Of a stretch of 16,178 nucleotides of DNA, positions 1-6,166 are shown in pieces. The position numbers and the translations under genes are program-made. Each line of letters begins with the position of its first letter. Within the stretch, counting starts at the first letter, position 1. Source of the stretch: Candidatus Faecousia faecipullorum. Lineage in GTDB: Bacteria; Bacillota; Clostridia; Oscillospirales; Oscillospiraceae. Under the pieces are notes generated by a model that had not been told where the DNA came from, searched no databases, and worked only from the letters and a program-made list of their open reading frames with translations. The stretch covers positions 1-16,178 of the forward strand of contig DVJG01000171.1 in the NCBI GenBank assembly GCA_018710805.1, given 5' to 3'.

Positions 1-700
1 GGCACATATTGAACAGCTTGTGAAAGAGACGATTGCCCAGGGTTCCCAAATCGTTCATCTCGGTTTGCTTCTGCATGAGAATGCGGGAAGTGATTGCACC
101 GAACCAGATCGTTAGGGCCATCATTGCCATCAGGGCCAGCGGAGGCAGGAAGCCGTTGAGAATGCGCCATTTGGCGTCCGCCACAGGGCTGATAAAGAGC
201 GTCACGGTGAGGCCCAGGCCGCTGAGGATGCCCACTACAGACTGAACCAGGTTTTTTAGATTCTCAAGGCAGCGGTTCAAGCCGTAGCCCATGAAATTCT
301 CATTCTGGAAAATCTGGGCCCGCAGGTCCCGGATTTTCCGGTCGTCCACATCGGCATAGTCCATAGAGAAGAACTTGTCCGTAAAGATGCGCCTTTTATT
401 GGGGTCATACATAGCGCTGCAAGTGTCATACCAGCGCTTTAGCAGTGCGCTCATAATCCCCATCGTTGCCGTCACTGCCAGAGTGGCAATGACCCATTTC
501 CACAGAACGCTTGCCCGGCACTGTCCCGCCAGCTCTTCCAGAAGCTGGGCGGAGAGCCAAATGGTGGCATAGGGGCTCAGGGCGGTCACAAGAGATTGCA
601 GGACCGTGGAGGGAATCAGGCCCGGCGCGTAGGCCCCAATCAGTTTCAGGCCGCGAATTTCAGCCAATACCGCCTGTTTGCGGTCAATTTCCCTTTCCAT
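1..700 (-). CDS. ABC transporter, permease (TM) part; partial, runs off left edge
   Basis: The open frame starts at the ATG complementary to 698-700 and stays open to base 1, about 233 residues, beginning MEREIDRKQAVLAEIRGLK. A GGAAGGAG site sits 9 bases before the ATG, inside the end of the preceding transporter gene, and the two frames overlap by 17 bases, so translation is probably coupled. The visible part has hydrophobic stretches with the look of an ABC type-1 exporter membrane domain (for example near residues 25-45, 65-85 and 165-205) and a cytoplasmic-loop-like stretch around FSMDYADVDDRKIRDLRAQI. The nucleotide-binding domain would lie beyond the window and was not seen. Such adjacent, overlapping half-transporter genes usually form a heterodimeric exporter, so I infer this is the partner of the upstream 608-residue protein. 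Substrate unknown; peptide, lipid or drug are all possible. Confidence 0.8.
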   Translation of the reverse strand, partial: MEREIDRKQAVLAEIRGLKLIGAYAPGLIPSTVLQSLVTALSPYATIWLSAQLLEELAGQCRASVLWKWVIATLAVTATMGIMSALLKRWYDTCSAMYDPNKRRIFTDKFFSMDYADVDDRKIRDLRAQIFQNENFMGYGLNRCLENLKNLVQSVVGILSGLGLTVTLFISPVADAKWRILNGFLPPLALMAMMALTIWFGAITSRILMQKQTEMNDLGTLGNRLFHKLFNMC

Positions 701-2510
701 TCTGGGTATCTCCTTCCTGATAGTAGCGGCTCTGGACCTGGAAGAGCTTTGCGTATTCGCCGCCCAGGTTCAGCAGTTCCTCGTGGGTGCCTTCCTCTGC
801 AATTTTACCGTGAGCCAGGAAAATAATCCGGTCGCAGAACCTGGTGGAGGCCAGGCGGTGGGAGATAAAGAGGGAAGTCTTCCCAGTGGTCATGTCGCTG
901 TATTTCGTGTAGATGTCGCTTTCTGCAATGGGGTCCAGGGCGGCGGTGGGCTCGTCCAGAATGAGGATGGGGCCATCCTTATAGAGGGCCCGAGCCAGCA
1001 TCAGCCGCTGGGTCTGGCCGCCAGAGAAGAGGGTGCCGTCTAAGTACACATCCCGGCCTACGTGGGTCTGTAGCTTCTGGGGCAGGCCCTCAATAAAGGA
1101 TTTGAGGCCCGCTTTCTCCAAGCAGTTCCATATTTTTTCTTCATCGGGATTTTCGCCTTGGGCCACGTTGTCCGCCACGGTGGCGTCCAGAATGGAGAAT
1201 TCCTGGTACACTGCGGAGAGAAGGCCGTAGTAATCCCGGCGGTTAAATTTCCGGATATCCTGGCCGTTCAAGAGAACCCGGCCTTCATCGGGGTCGTAGA
1301 AGCCAGCCAGGAGCTTTACCAAAGTGGTCTTGCCTGCGCCGTTGAGGCCCACCACCGCCAGCTTTTCGCCGGGATGGATGGTGAGATTCAGATGTTCAAA
1401 CAGGTTCTTGTCAGTGCCGGGATACCGGAAGGTGACGTCTTCCAGTTTCAGCTCCCAGGCATCCCCTTGGGGAATGGGCTTGCCCCCTGTAAATCGGAAG
1501 GGTTCCGGCCAATTCAGGTAGGTCATCACCTGGGAGATGGACAGGCACTCCTCATTGAGGGTGACGAACTCCGAAAGGATACTGGTAACCCAGGCAGTAA
1601 AGCCGCTGACGGCGGAGAAATAGAGCAGAAATTCCGCTGCGGTGATGCTGCCCTGTAAGACCATGGTGATAAGGTAGGCGTAAGCCACACCGCTTCGGAG
1701 CAGAGACAATGCCACATCTGTCAGGCTGGCCCAGAAGTAACCTCTGTGCCGCCGCTCCACCAGCGCCTGATGGCTCCGTATGACGCCGTCGTAAATCTCT
1801 CTCAGCCAGGATGCCAGGCCGAAAATACGGATGTCCTTGGCAAGCTCCACGGACTGGGACCTCTTTTCCAGGGAATTTTCCTGGGTCCAAATCTTCTGCT
1901 CTTCCTCCTTGTGCCGGAAGTCCCAATCCCGGACCTTTTTGTTCACATAGAACCCCGCCACGGAGCTTGTGAGAATCACCAGCAGAATCCAGGGTGAGAC
2001 CTTCGTCAGCAGGACCAGGTAGATGAGAAAGCCTGCCACATCGGCGAGCAAAGTGGTCAGGGTGAGCCAGATGCGTTCCGTGTCCGAGTGGTTGGAGCTG
2101 TTGGCATTCATGGCGCCGTCCATGGCCTTGATGGCCGCCGGGTCCAGGGTGTTGGGGTAGGAGGTGGTGAACATCTTCCGGACCAGGTCGCAGATAATCC
2201 AGGTCCGCAGGTCCACTCTTTCCAAAGAGTTGGCGTCCTCTGTGTAGGATTTCAAGGCTCTCAGAAAAAACAGGGTCAGGGTAAAGACGGCGATGGTTCC
2301 AAGAAGTTCTCCCAAAGGTGCCTGATCCGTGACTTTCTGCAAAATTCGAGGTGCGGCGTAGAGCTCTGTGACGCTGAGTCCCACACTCATGGCCGCGAGA
2401 GCCAGGACGCTGAAAATGACGCTTTTATTGTGTCTCCACGCCATGGAGAGCATATAGCCGACGCACGCTCCCATGGAGTATCGATTCTTTTGTTTCTGAG
2501 ACTTTCTCAT
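684..2510 (-). CDS. ABC exporter, fused membrane and ATPase domains
   Basis: A 608-residue half-transporter with N-terminal membrane domain and C-terminal ATPase. Hydrophobic segments occur around residues 31-55, 70-85, 148-185, 265-285 and 290-315. ATPase motifs are complete: Walker A GLNGAGKT (388-395), Q-loop YQEFS (435-439), signature LFSGGQ (494-499), Walker B ILILDE (515-520) with catalytic E520, and switch histidine H551 in FISHRLAS. The frame is open to 2555, but I choose the ATG at 2510 because AAGGAAGGA lies 6 bases before it; the upstream ATG has no such site. It overlaps the next transporter gene by 17 bases. It lies directly downstream of a GHKL kinase/LytTR regulator pair and a candidate LytTR operator, a layout typical of peptide-responsive export or self-protection systems. 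The substrate cannot be read from sequence. Confidence 0.93.
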   Translation of the reverse strand: MRKSQKQKNRYSMGACVGYMLSMAWRHNKSVIFSVLALAAMSVGLSVTELYAAPRILQKVTDQAPLGELLGTIAVFTLTLFFLRALKSYTEDANSLERVDLRTWIICDLVRKMFTTSYPNTLDPAAIKAMDGAMNANSSNHSDTERIWLTLTTLLADVAGFLIYLVLLTKVSPWILLVILTSSVAGFYVNKKVRDWDFRHKEEEQKIWTQENSLEKRSQSVELAKDIRIFGLASWLREIYDGVIRSHQALVERRHRGYFWASLTDVALSLLRSGVAYAYLITMVLQGSITAAEFLLYFSAVSGFTAWVTSILSEFVTLNEECLSISQVMTYLNWPEPFRFTGGKPIPQGDAWELKLEDVTFRYPGTDKNLFEHLNLTIHPGEKLAVVGLNGAGKTTLVKLLAGFYDPDEGRVLLNGQDIRKFNRRDYYGLLSAVYQEFSILDATVADNVAQGENPDEEKIWNCLEKAGLKSFIEGLPQKLQTHVGRDVYLDGTLFSGGQTQRLMLARALYKDGPILILDEPTAALDPIAESDIYTKYSDMTTGKTSLFISHRLASTRFCDRIIFLAHGKIAEEGTHEELLNLGGEYAKLFQVQSRYYQEGDTQNGKGN

Positions 2511-2555
2511 AGTGATTCCTTCCTTTGTTCCCGCGGTGCTTTGGTTTACAGGCAT

Positions 2556-2564
2556 ATCCTATCA
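2556..2564 (-). promoter_or_regulatory. Candidate extended -10 box of the ABC exporter promoter
   Basis: On the minus strand 2564-2556 reads TGATAGGAT, an extended -10 (TG-n-TANNAT) whose hexamer matches TATAAT at four of six positions. It begins about 30 bases after the second LytTR-like repeat, close to the repeat-to--10 distance of activator-dependent LytTR promoters, and no -35 box is evident. Transcription would start near 2549, giving a leader of about 40 bases to the chosen start. Inference from pattern and spacing only. Confidence 0.45.
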
Positions 2565-2565
2565 C

Positions 2566-2594
2566 AAAAATCCCCCGATGGCACAATCGGGGGA
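2566..2594 (-). terminator. Hairpin with T-run after the histidine kinase gene
   Basis: A perfect 9-bp stem, TCCCCCGAT (2571-2579) paired with ATCGGGGGA (2586-2594) with a 6-base loop, is followed on the minus strand by TTTTTGTGAT. This is the form of an intrinsic terminator and would end the two-component transcript before the exporter genes. Its upstream arm overlaps the second operator-like repeat, so it could also act as a DNA inverted repeat or a leaky attenuator. Confidence 0.65.
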
Positions 2595-2623
2595 CGAATT
2601 GTATTCTGCGGGGGACGAATTGC
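2588..2623 (-). promoter_or_regulatory. Candidate LytTR response-regulator operator (two 14-bp direct repeats)
   Basis: On the minus strand CAATTCGTCCCCCG occurs twice without mismatch, at 2622-2609 and 2601-2588, exactly 21 bp apart. The cores GCAATTCGT (2623-2615) and ACAATTCGT (2602-2594) are separated by 12 bp. LytTR regulators are known to bind imperfect 9-bp direct repeats spaced by 12-13 bp with consensus near [TA][AC][CA]GTTN[AG][TG]; the second core fits at eight of nine positions. The site lies just after the kinase stop and upstream of the exporter genes, in the same locus as a LytTR regulator. Binding is inferred. Confidence 0.7.
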
Positions 2624-2628
2624 AAAAA

Positions 2629-3291
2629 TCAGAGCGCCGGGAGCAAAATTTCCGTGGTGAAGGCGCCGTCCTCGGAGTTGCGGCTGATATAGCCATCCAG
2701 CCGCTCCACAATGGCGTCAATGCGCACGAGGCCGAAGCCATGGCCCTCGCCCTTGGTGGAGAGGAAGCGTTTCCCTACTTTTTGGAGTTTTCCGCCGGAG
2801 GTGAAATTCGTAAAGGAGATGTACAGCTGGGTGTTTTTCATATCCATGTACACCCGAATGAGCCGTCCTTCCGGGGGCAGGCCCATGCTGGCGTCGATGG
2901 CATTGTCAAAAAGGTTGCCAATGATGCAGCAAAGGTCCAGTTCCGACAGGCGCAGCTTCACGGGGATGTGGGCATCGGCGTGGACCTCAATTCCCTTGGA
3001 CCTGGCAAGGGAAATTTTGGAGTTCAAAATGGCATCGGTCATGGGATTGCCGGTTTTAATCACCGTGTCCACGGTGTTCAGGTCCGTGTCCAGCTTGTCC
3101 AAATACCGGCAGATGGCGTCCCAGTCGCCCTGCGCCGCGTAAGCCTTCATGACCTGGATGTGGTTGCGATAGTCATGGCGCCAGCCTCGGATTTGGCGGT
3201 ACATATTGTCCACCTCGGCATAGTGGGTCTCAATGAGCTCCCGCTGGTAAGCCGCAATTTGCTTGTCAATTTTCTTGGAAAGCAGTCCCAT
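2629..3291 (-). CDS. GHKL-family sensor histidine kinase, short soluble form
   Basis: A 220-residue kinase that should phosphorylate the regulator encoded just upstream. Residues 1-35 are polar and likely helical or coiled-coil; the H-box RHDYRNH (38-44) carries the probable phosphoacceptor H39. The ATPase part shows the N-box GNLFDNAIDAS (125-135), and HGFGLVRIDAIVERLDG (184-200) is the glycine-rich ATP-lid region. The C-terminus is short, as in AgrC/NatK-type kinases. No membrane segment is visible, whereas most relatives carry a five- to seven-helix N-terminal sensor. The start has GGGGTG 6 bases upstream and lies 4 bases after the regulator's stop, so no longer N-terminus fits. It may sense a cytoplasmic signal, or work with a separate membrane partner such as the ABC exporter; that is inference. 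Confidence 0.9.
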   Translation of the reverse strand: MGLLSKKIDKQIAAYQRELIETHYAEVDNMYRQIRGWRHDYRNHIQVMKAYAAQGDWDAICRYLDKLDTDLNTVDTVIKTGNPMTDAILNSKISLARSKGIEVHADAHIPVKLRLSELDLCCIIGNLFDNAIDASMGLPPEGRLIRVYMDMKNTQLYISFTNFTSGGKLQKVGKRFLSTKGEGHGFGLVRIDAIVERLDGYISRNSEDGAFTTEILLPAL

Positions 3292-3295
3292 AGTT

Positions 3296-3994
3296 TCACC
3301 CCATGTTGATGATGGCCCGGTTTACGCCCTCGTAAGCGCCTCTGGGCAGCGGAACAGAGGTCCCGTCCTGGAGGCGGATGTCGGATTTCGTCACCCGTTC
3401 GATGCAGCTTAGATTCACAATGGCGGACCTGCCCACCCGGTAAAAGCCCTCTCCCAGCTTTTCCTGCAATTCTCCCAGGGGCATTTTCACGGTGACATCT
3501 TCCCTTCCGTGAATGGTCACGTAGTTGGACCGGACCTCCGCCCAGCGGACCTGGTAGACGGGAAAGCGCACTACCTCGCCGCCCTGGTCGAAGGTCAGCA
3601 CCTTGCCGTTCTTCTTGAGCTTTTCCGCAGCACGGTCCAGAACGGAGAAGAGCTTCTCCCCTTTTACAGGCTTCATGAGATAGTGCAGTGCCGCCACCTC
3701 ATAGCCTTCGGAGATATAGTCGGAGTAGCCTGTGATGAAGACGATCTGCATTGTCTCATTCTCCTGTCGGACCCGTTTGGCCAGACTCACCCCGTCCATC
3801 TCCCCCATTTCCACGTCCAGAAGGAGAATATCGTACTGTTTATCCTCGGCATAGAGAAAAAGGAATTGCTCCGCCGAGGAAAATTTCTGAAGCTGAACCG
3901 CATATCCCCGTTCCTTTGCCCAGGCTTCCACAAACCCGGAAACGTAGACGGCATCGGCAGAGCTGTCGTCGCAAATGGCAATTTTGTAGTTCAT
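3296..3994 (-). CDS. LytTR-family DNA-binding response regulator
   Basis: A 232-residue regulator of the AgrA/ComE/VirR class. The receiver domain (about 1-122) has the acidic pair D9-D10, phosphoacceptor D60 in DILLLDVEMGEMDG, a conserved threonine in FITGYSD and the lysine in LMKPVKG. The LytTR domain (about 140-230) shows RSNYVTIHG, FYRVGRSAIVNLSCIERV and a closing RGAYEGVNRAI stretch. GGAG lies 8 bases before the ATG. It is first in a two-gene unit, with the kinase starting 4 bases downstream, and is preceded by an extended -10 promoter. The likely target is the tandem-repeat operator before the ABC exporter genes. Family assignment is secure; the target is inferred from proximity and site pattern. 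Confidence 0.93.
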   Translation of the reverse strand: MNYKIAICDDSSADAVYVSGFVEAWAKERGYAVQLQKFSSAEQFLFLYAEDKQYDILLLDVEMGEMDGVSLAKRVRQENETMQIVFITGYSDYISEGYEVAALHYLMKPVKGEKLFSVLDRAAEKLKKNGKVLTFDQGGEVVRFPVYQVRWAEVRSNYVTIHGREDVTVKMPLGELQEKLGEGFYRVGRSAIVNLSCIERVTKSDIRLQDGTSVPLPRGAYEGVNRAIINMG

Positions 3995-4125
3995 AGGCCA
4001 TCTCCAAATCTTTTTCCTGTTTTGTCATGCACATGGAAATTCAATCATAGCCATCGTCCCTGTCGCTTGATTTGATAACGTTCCATTTCCCGGCCGAGGG
4101 TGCCTCTTGTATGAATTCTTCGTTC

Positions 4126-4134
4126 ATTATAGCA
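4126..4134 (-). promoter_or_regulatory. Extended -10 promoter of the two-component operon
   Basis: On the minus strand 4134-4126 reads TGCTATAAT, a perfect extended -10; the -35 region (TTCTTC-like) is poor, which extended -10 promoters tolerate. Transcription would start near 4119, leaving a leader of about 125 bases before the regulator start at 3994. A small inverted repeat, TTCCGC (4142-4147) with GCGGAA (4162-4167), lies just upstream. Confidence 0.6.
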
Positions 4135-4176
4135 CAGTCTCTTCCGCAGAAGAAGAACCCGGCGGAAATTTTTGCA

Positions 4177-4208
4177 CAGAAAAGAGGGGACCCCAGGCGG
4201 TCCCCTCT
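4177..4208 (-). terminator. Intrinsic terminator after the APH-fold kinase gene
   Basis: A perfect 10-bp stem, AGAGGGGACC (4183-4192) with GGTCCCCTCT (4199-4208) and a 6-base loop, is followed on the minus strand by TTTCTGTG. It starts 8 bases after the kinase stop codon and separates this gene from the two-component promoter. Confidence 0.85.
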
Positions 4209-4215
4209 GAACTTT

Positions 4216-5322
4216 TTACTTTGCGGCGGCTACACAAGCCCGGACCGTCTCATCCATTTCCTGCATCCGTGCCATCATGTCCTTGCAGAGGGCAATCTGG
4301 CAGCGGGTCCGCACCAGGTTATGGTCGGGAGAATTGGTCTTGAAGTACAGGTCCCCGTCCAGATAGTCTGCCAGGAATCGGGTGGCCAGCTCCGCCGTCA
4401 GCACAAAACAGCTGGGTGCCAGGGTCTCCACTTCCGTCTCCGTCATGGTCTTGGCGGTCTTTTCCAAGAATCCCTCGGCAAAGGCCTTGAATACGTCCAT
4501 GTTCAAATGAACTTTGCTGACATCCGGACAATCCTCTTCCACAGCATTGGCAGCGAAGCGGATGGCATCGCCGAAGTCGTGGCCCATAAGGCCCGGCATG
4601 ACCGTGTCCAGATCGACAACCACCAAAGCGTCGTTGGTTTGGGGGTCAAAGAGGACATTGTTGATTTTGGTATCGTTGTGGGTTACCCGCAGGGGGAGCT
4701 TTCCGGCCAGGTACAAATCCGTCAGGCGGCAGGCATCCTCCTGCACAGAGAGAAGATAGTCAATCTCCTCCCGGACGCTTTCCGCTCTTCCGGTCTTATC
4801 CTCCCGGACGGCCTTTTTGAAAGCCTCATAGCGGGTCCGGGTATTGTGGAAGTTGGGAATGGTCTCGATGAGGGTGGAGATATCGAAATCCGCCAGGTCC
4901 ATCTGGAACCCGCCGAAAGCCTTTCCGGCGTTGCGGACCACATTCATATCCTGCACAGTGTTATAAGTCACAGAGGGAACGTAGTTGGTCATGCGCCAGA
5001 AGTTCTTTCCGTCGATGACGTAGGTTTTGCGGTCAGCGGTGTGGTGGAAATGGAGGGCGCACTTGCCGGACTTCTTCGCCCGGATATGCTCCGTGACCTT
5101 GTCAATGTTGTCCATAAGGCCAACGGGGTTGCGGAAAGCGTATGTATTAACGTTCTGCACCAGGAAGGATTTCTTGTTTCCATCCGGCAGACGGAAATTC
5201 ACTTTATAGGTCTGGTTCACGTTGCCCATCTGAATGGTCTCGTAACCCAAGTATTCATATTCAATGCGGAAAAGCCGGCAGACTTCCTCCAGCTTTTCGT
5301 TCAAAGAAACACTGCGCTCCAT
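4216..5322 (-). CDS. APH/choline-kinase-fold phosphotransferase, N-acetylhexosamine kinase-like
   Basis: A 368-residue kinase of the APH superfamily. The N-lobe has MGNVNQTYKV (32-41), a nucleotide-loop-like stretch, and SFLVQNVN (52-59). The catalytic loop is VTHNDTKINNVLFD (213-226) with probable base D217; the metal site is VVDLDTVMPG (235-244), and GHDFGDAIRFAAN follows. The combination of HNDTKxNN, DLDTVMPG and HDFGD resembles the NahK-like group, which phosphorylates N-acetylhexosamines at C1, rather than aminoglycoside-resistance enzymes. The frame is open to 5421, but AAAGGAG 8 bases before the ATG at 5322 and a consensus promoter lying inside the longer frame set the start. It is a stand-alone gene with its own promoter and terminator and no sugar-pathway neighbours, so the substrate (amino sugar, choline or other alcohol) remains open. 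Confidence 0.8.
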   Translation of the reverse strand: MERSVSLNEKLEEVCRLFRIEYEYLGYETIQMGNVNQTYKVNFRLPDGNKKSFLVQNVNTYAFRNPVGLMDNIDKVTEHIRAKKSGKCALHFHHTADRKTYVIDGKNFWRMTNYVPSVTYNTVQDMNVVRNAGKAFGGFQMDLADFDISTLIETIPNFHNTRTRYEAFKKAVREDKTGRAESVREEIDYLLSVQEDACRLTDLYLAGKLPLRVTHNDTKINNVLFDPQTNDALVVVDLDTVMPGLMGHDFGDAIRFAANAVEEDCPDVSKVHLNMDVFKAFAEGFLEKTAKTMTETEVETLAPSCFVLTAELATRFLADYLDGDLYFKTNSPDHNLVRTRCQIALCKDMMARMQEMDETVRACVAAAK

Positions 5323-5371
5323 TGGGATCGCTCCTTTCGGAATTCTTGTCTGGCGTAGTGCCAACCTATGT

Positions 5372-5400
5372 ATTATACTTTTTTTGTCTCTGATTGTCAA
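5372..5400 (-). promoter_or_regulatory. Consensus sigma-A promoter for the APH-fold kinase gene
   Basis: On the minus strand TTGACA (5400-5395) and TATAAT (5377-5372) are both perfect and separated by 17 bases, the optimum. An A-run (AAAAAAA) lies in the spacer just before the -10. The expected start is near 5365, about 43 bases before the ATG. This suggests strong, largely constitutive expression. Confidence 0.9.
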
Positions 5401-5428
5401 TACCAGGGTAAAAATAGTCAATTTCGGT

Positions 5429-5469
5429 ACAAAGCGCCCCCGAGGGTTGCTCCTTCGGGGGCGCTTTGT
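5429..5469 (-). terminator. Strong hairpin after rnc, probably end of the eight-gene operon
   Basis: A 15-bp perfect stem, ACAAAGCGCCCCCGA (5429-5443) with TCGGGGGCGCTTTGT (5455-5469), plus further inner pairing, lies 10 bases past the rnc stop. There is no clean T-run directly after it on the minus strand; the run TATTTTTACC comes some 15 bases later. The symmetrical AAAG/CTTT ends could work in either direction. It also insulates the kinase promoter just downstream. Confidence 0.75.
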
Positions 5470-5479
5470 AATATTTGCC

Positions 5480-6166
5480 TTAAATCTCGCCGGGGAAGAG
5501 CTTCTCTATGGCGCATCTGGCAGCGTCCTGCTCAGCCCGCTTTTTGCTGCTGCCGGAGCCAAGGCCCACCACAGCACCGTTGAGTGACACTTCCACGTCA
5601 AATTTCTTGTCGTGGTCAGGCCCTGACTGTCCCACCAGCTCGTAGCGGAGGCTCTGGTTCCGCTTTTGCTGGACCAGTTCCTGGAGCTGGGTCTTATAGT
5701 CGGCGTTGTGAAGCTTATGGACCGGAACCTCCACCAGAATAAACCGCTGGACAAAGCCCAGGGCCGCCTGAATGCCGCCATCCAAGAAGCAAGCGGCAAT
5801 GACAGACTCCACGGCATCGGCCAGAATGGACTCCCGGCTGCGGCCGCCGCCCTGTTCTTCTCCGTGGCCCAGCATGAGGTGTTTTCCCAGGCCAATACGG
5901 TCTGCCACTGCAGCCAGGGTTTTTTCACAGACCATATCTGCCCGCATCCGGGTCAGCTCTCCTTCGGGACGGTCAGGGAAAGTCCGGAAGAGATATTCCG
6001 CCACCAGCATTCCCAGGATGCTGTCCCCCAGAAACTCCAGCCGCTCGTTGCTCAGAAGACTGTTGTGCCAGCGCTCATTGGCGTAGGAGGAGTGAGTCAA
6101 GGCATTCTGCAGCAGGGATATATTGTGAAAATGATAGCCGATGGCTTCTTCCAGTTCACGTATCAT
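5480..6166 (-). CDS. rnc: Ribonuclease III
   Basis: A 228-residue double-strand-specific endoribonuclease for rRNA precursors and structured mRNAs. The catalytic domain (about 1-150) has the signature NERLEFLGDSILG (40-52), with the E44 and D48 positions typical of the active site, and LADAVESVIAA (115-125) with D117 and E120, the second metal-binding pair. The C-terminal dsRNA-binding domain (about 155-225) shows DYKTQLQELVQQ and the closing SGSSKKRAEQDAARCAIEKL. Length is normal. It starts by ATGA overlap with the end of plsX, with AAGGAG 8 bases upstream. acpP, which often sits before rnc, and smc/ftsY, which often follow, are absent; a terminator comes directly after. Confidence 0.97.
   Translation of the reverse strand: MIRELEEAIGYHFHNISLLQNALTHSSYANERWHNSLLSNERLEFLGDSILGMLVAEYLFRTFPDRPEGELTRMRADMVCEKTLAAVADRIGLGKHLMLGHGEEQGGGRSRESILADAVESVIAACFLDGGIQAALGFVQRFILVEVPVHKLHNADYKTQLQELVQQKRNQSLRYELVGQSGPDHDKKFDVEVSLNGAVVGLGSGSSKKRAEQDAARCAIEKLFPGEI

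Noticed and set aside
3840..4034. Small ORF starting at 4034 in the regulator leader
   Set aside because: It runs out of frame into the response regulator gene and has no conserved features; probably chance.
4216..5322. Aminoglycoside-resistance gene
   Set aside because: The fold is shared, but the motif set fits sugar or alcohol kinases, and nothing nearby suggests a resistance or mobile context.
4072..5358. 428-codon open frame on the plus strand
   Set aside because: It lies wholly antisense to the APH-fold kinase gene, has no ribosome binding site and shows no family motifs; it is a side effect of codon bias in a GC-rich gene.
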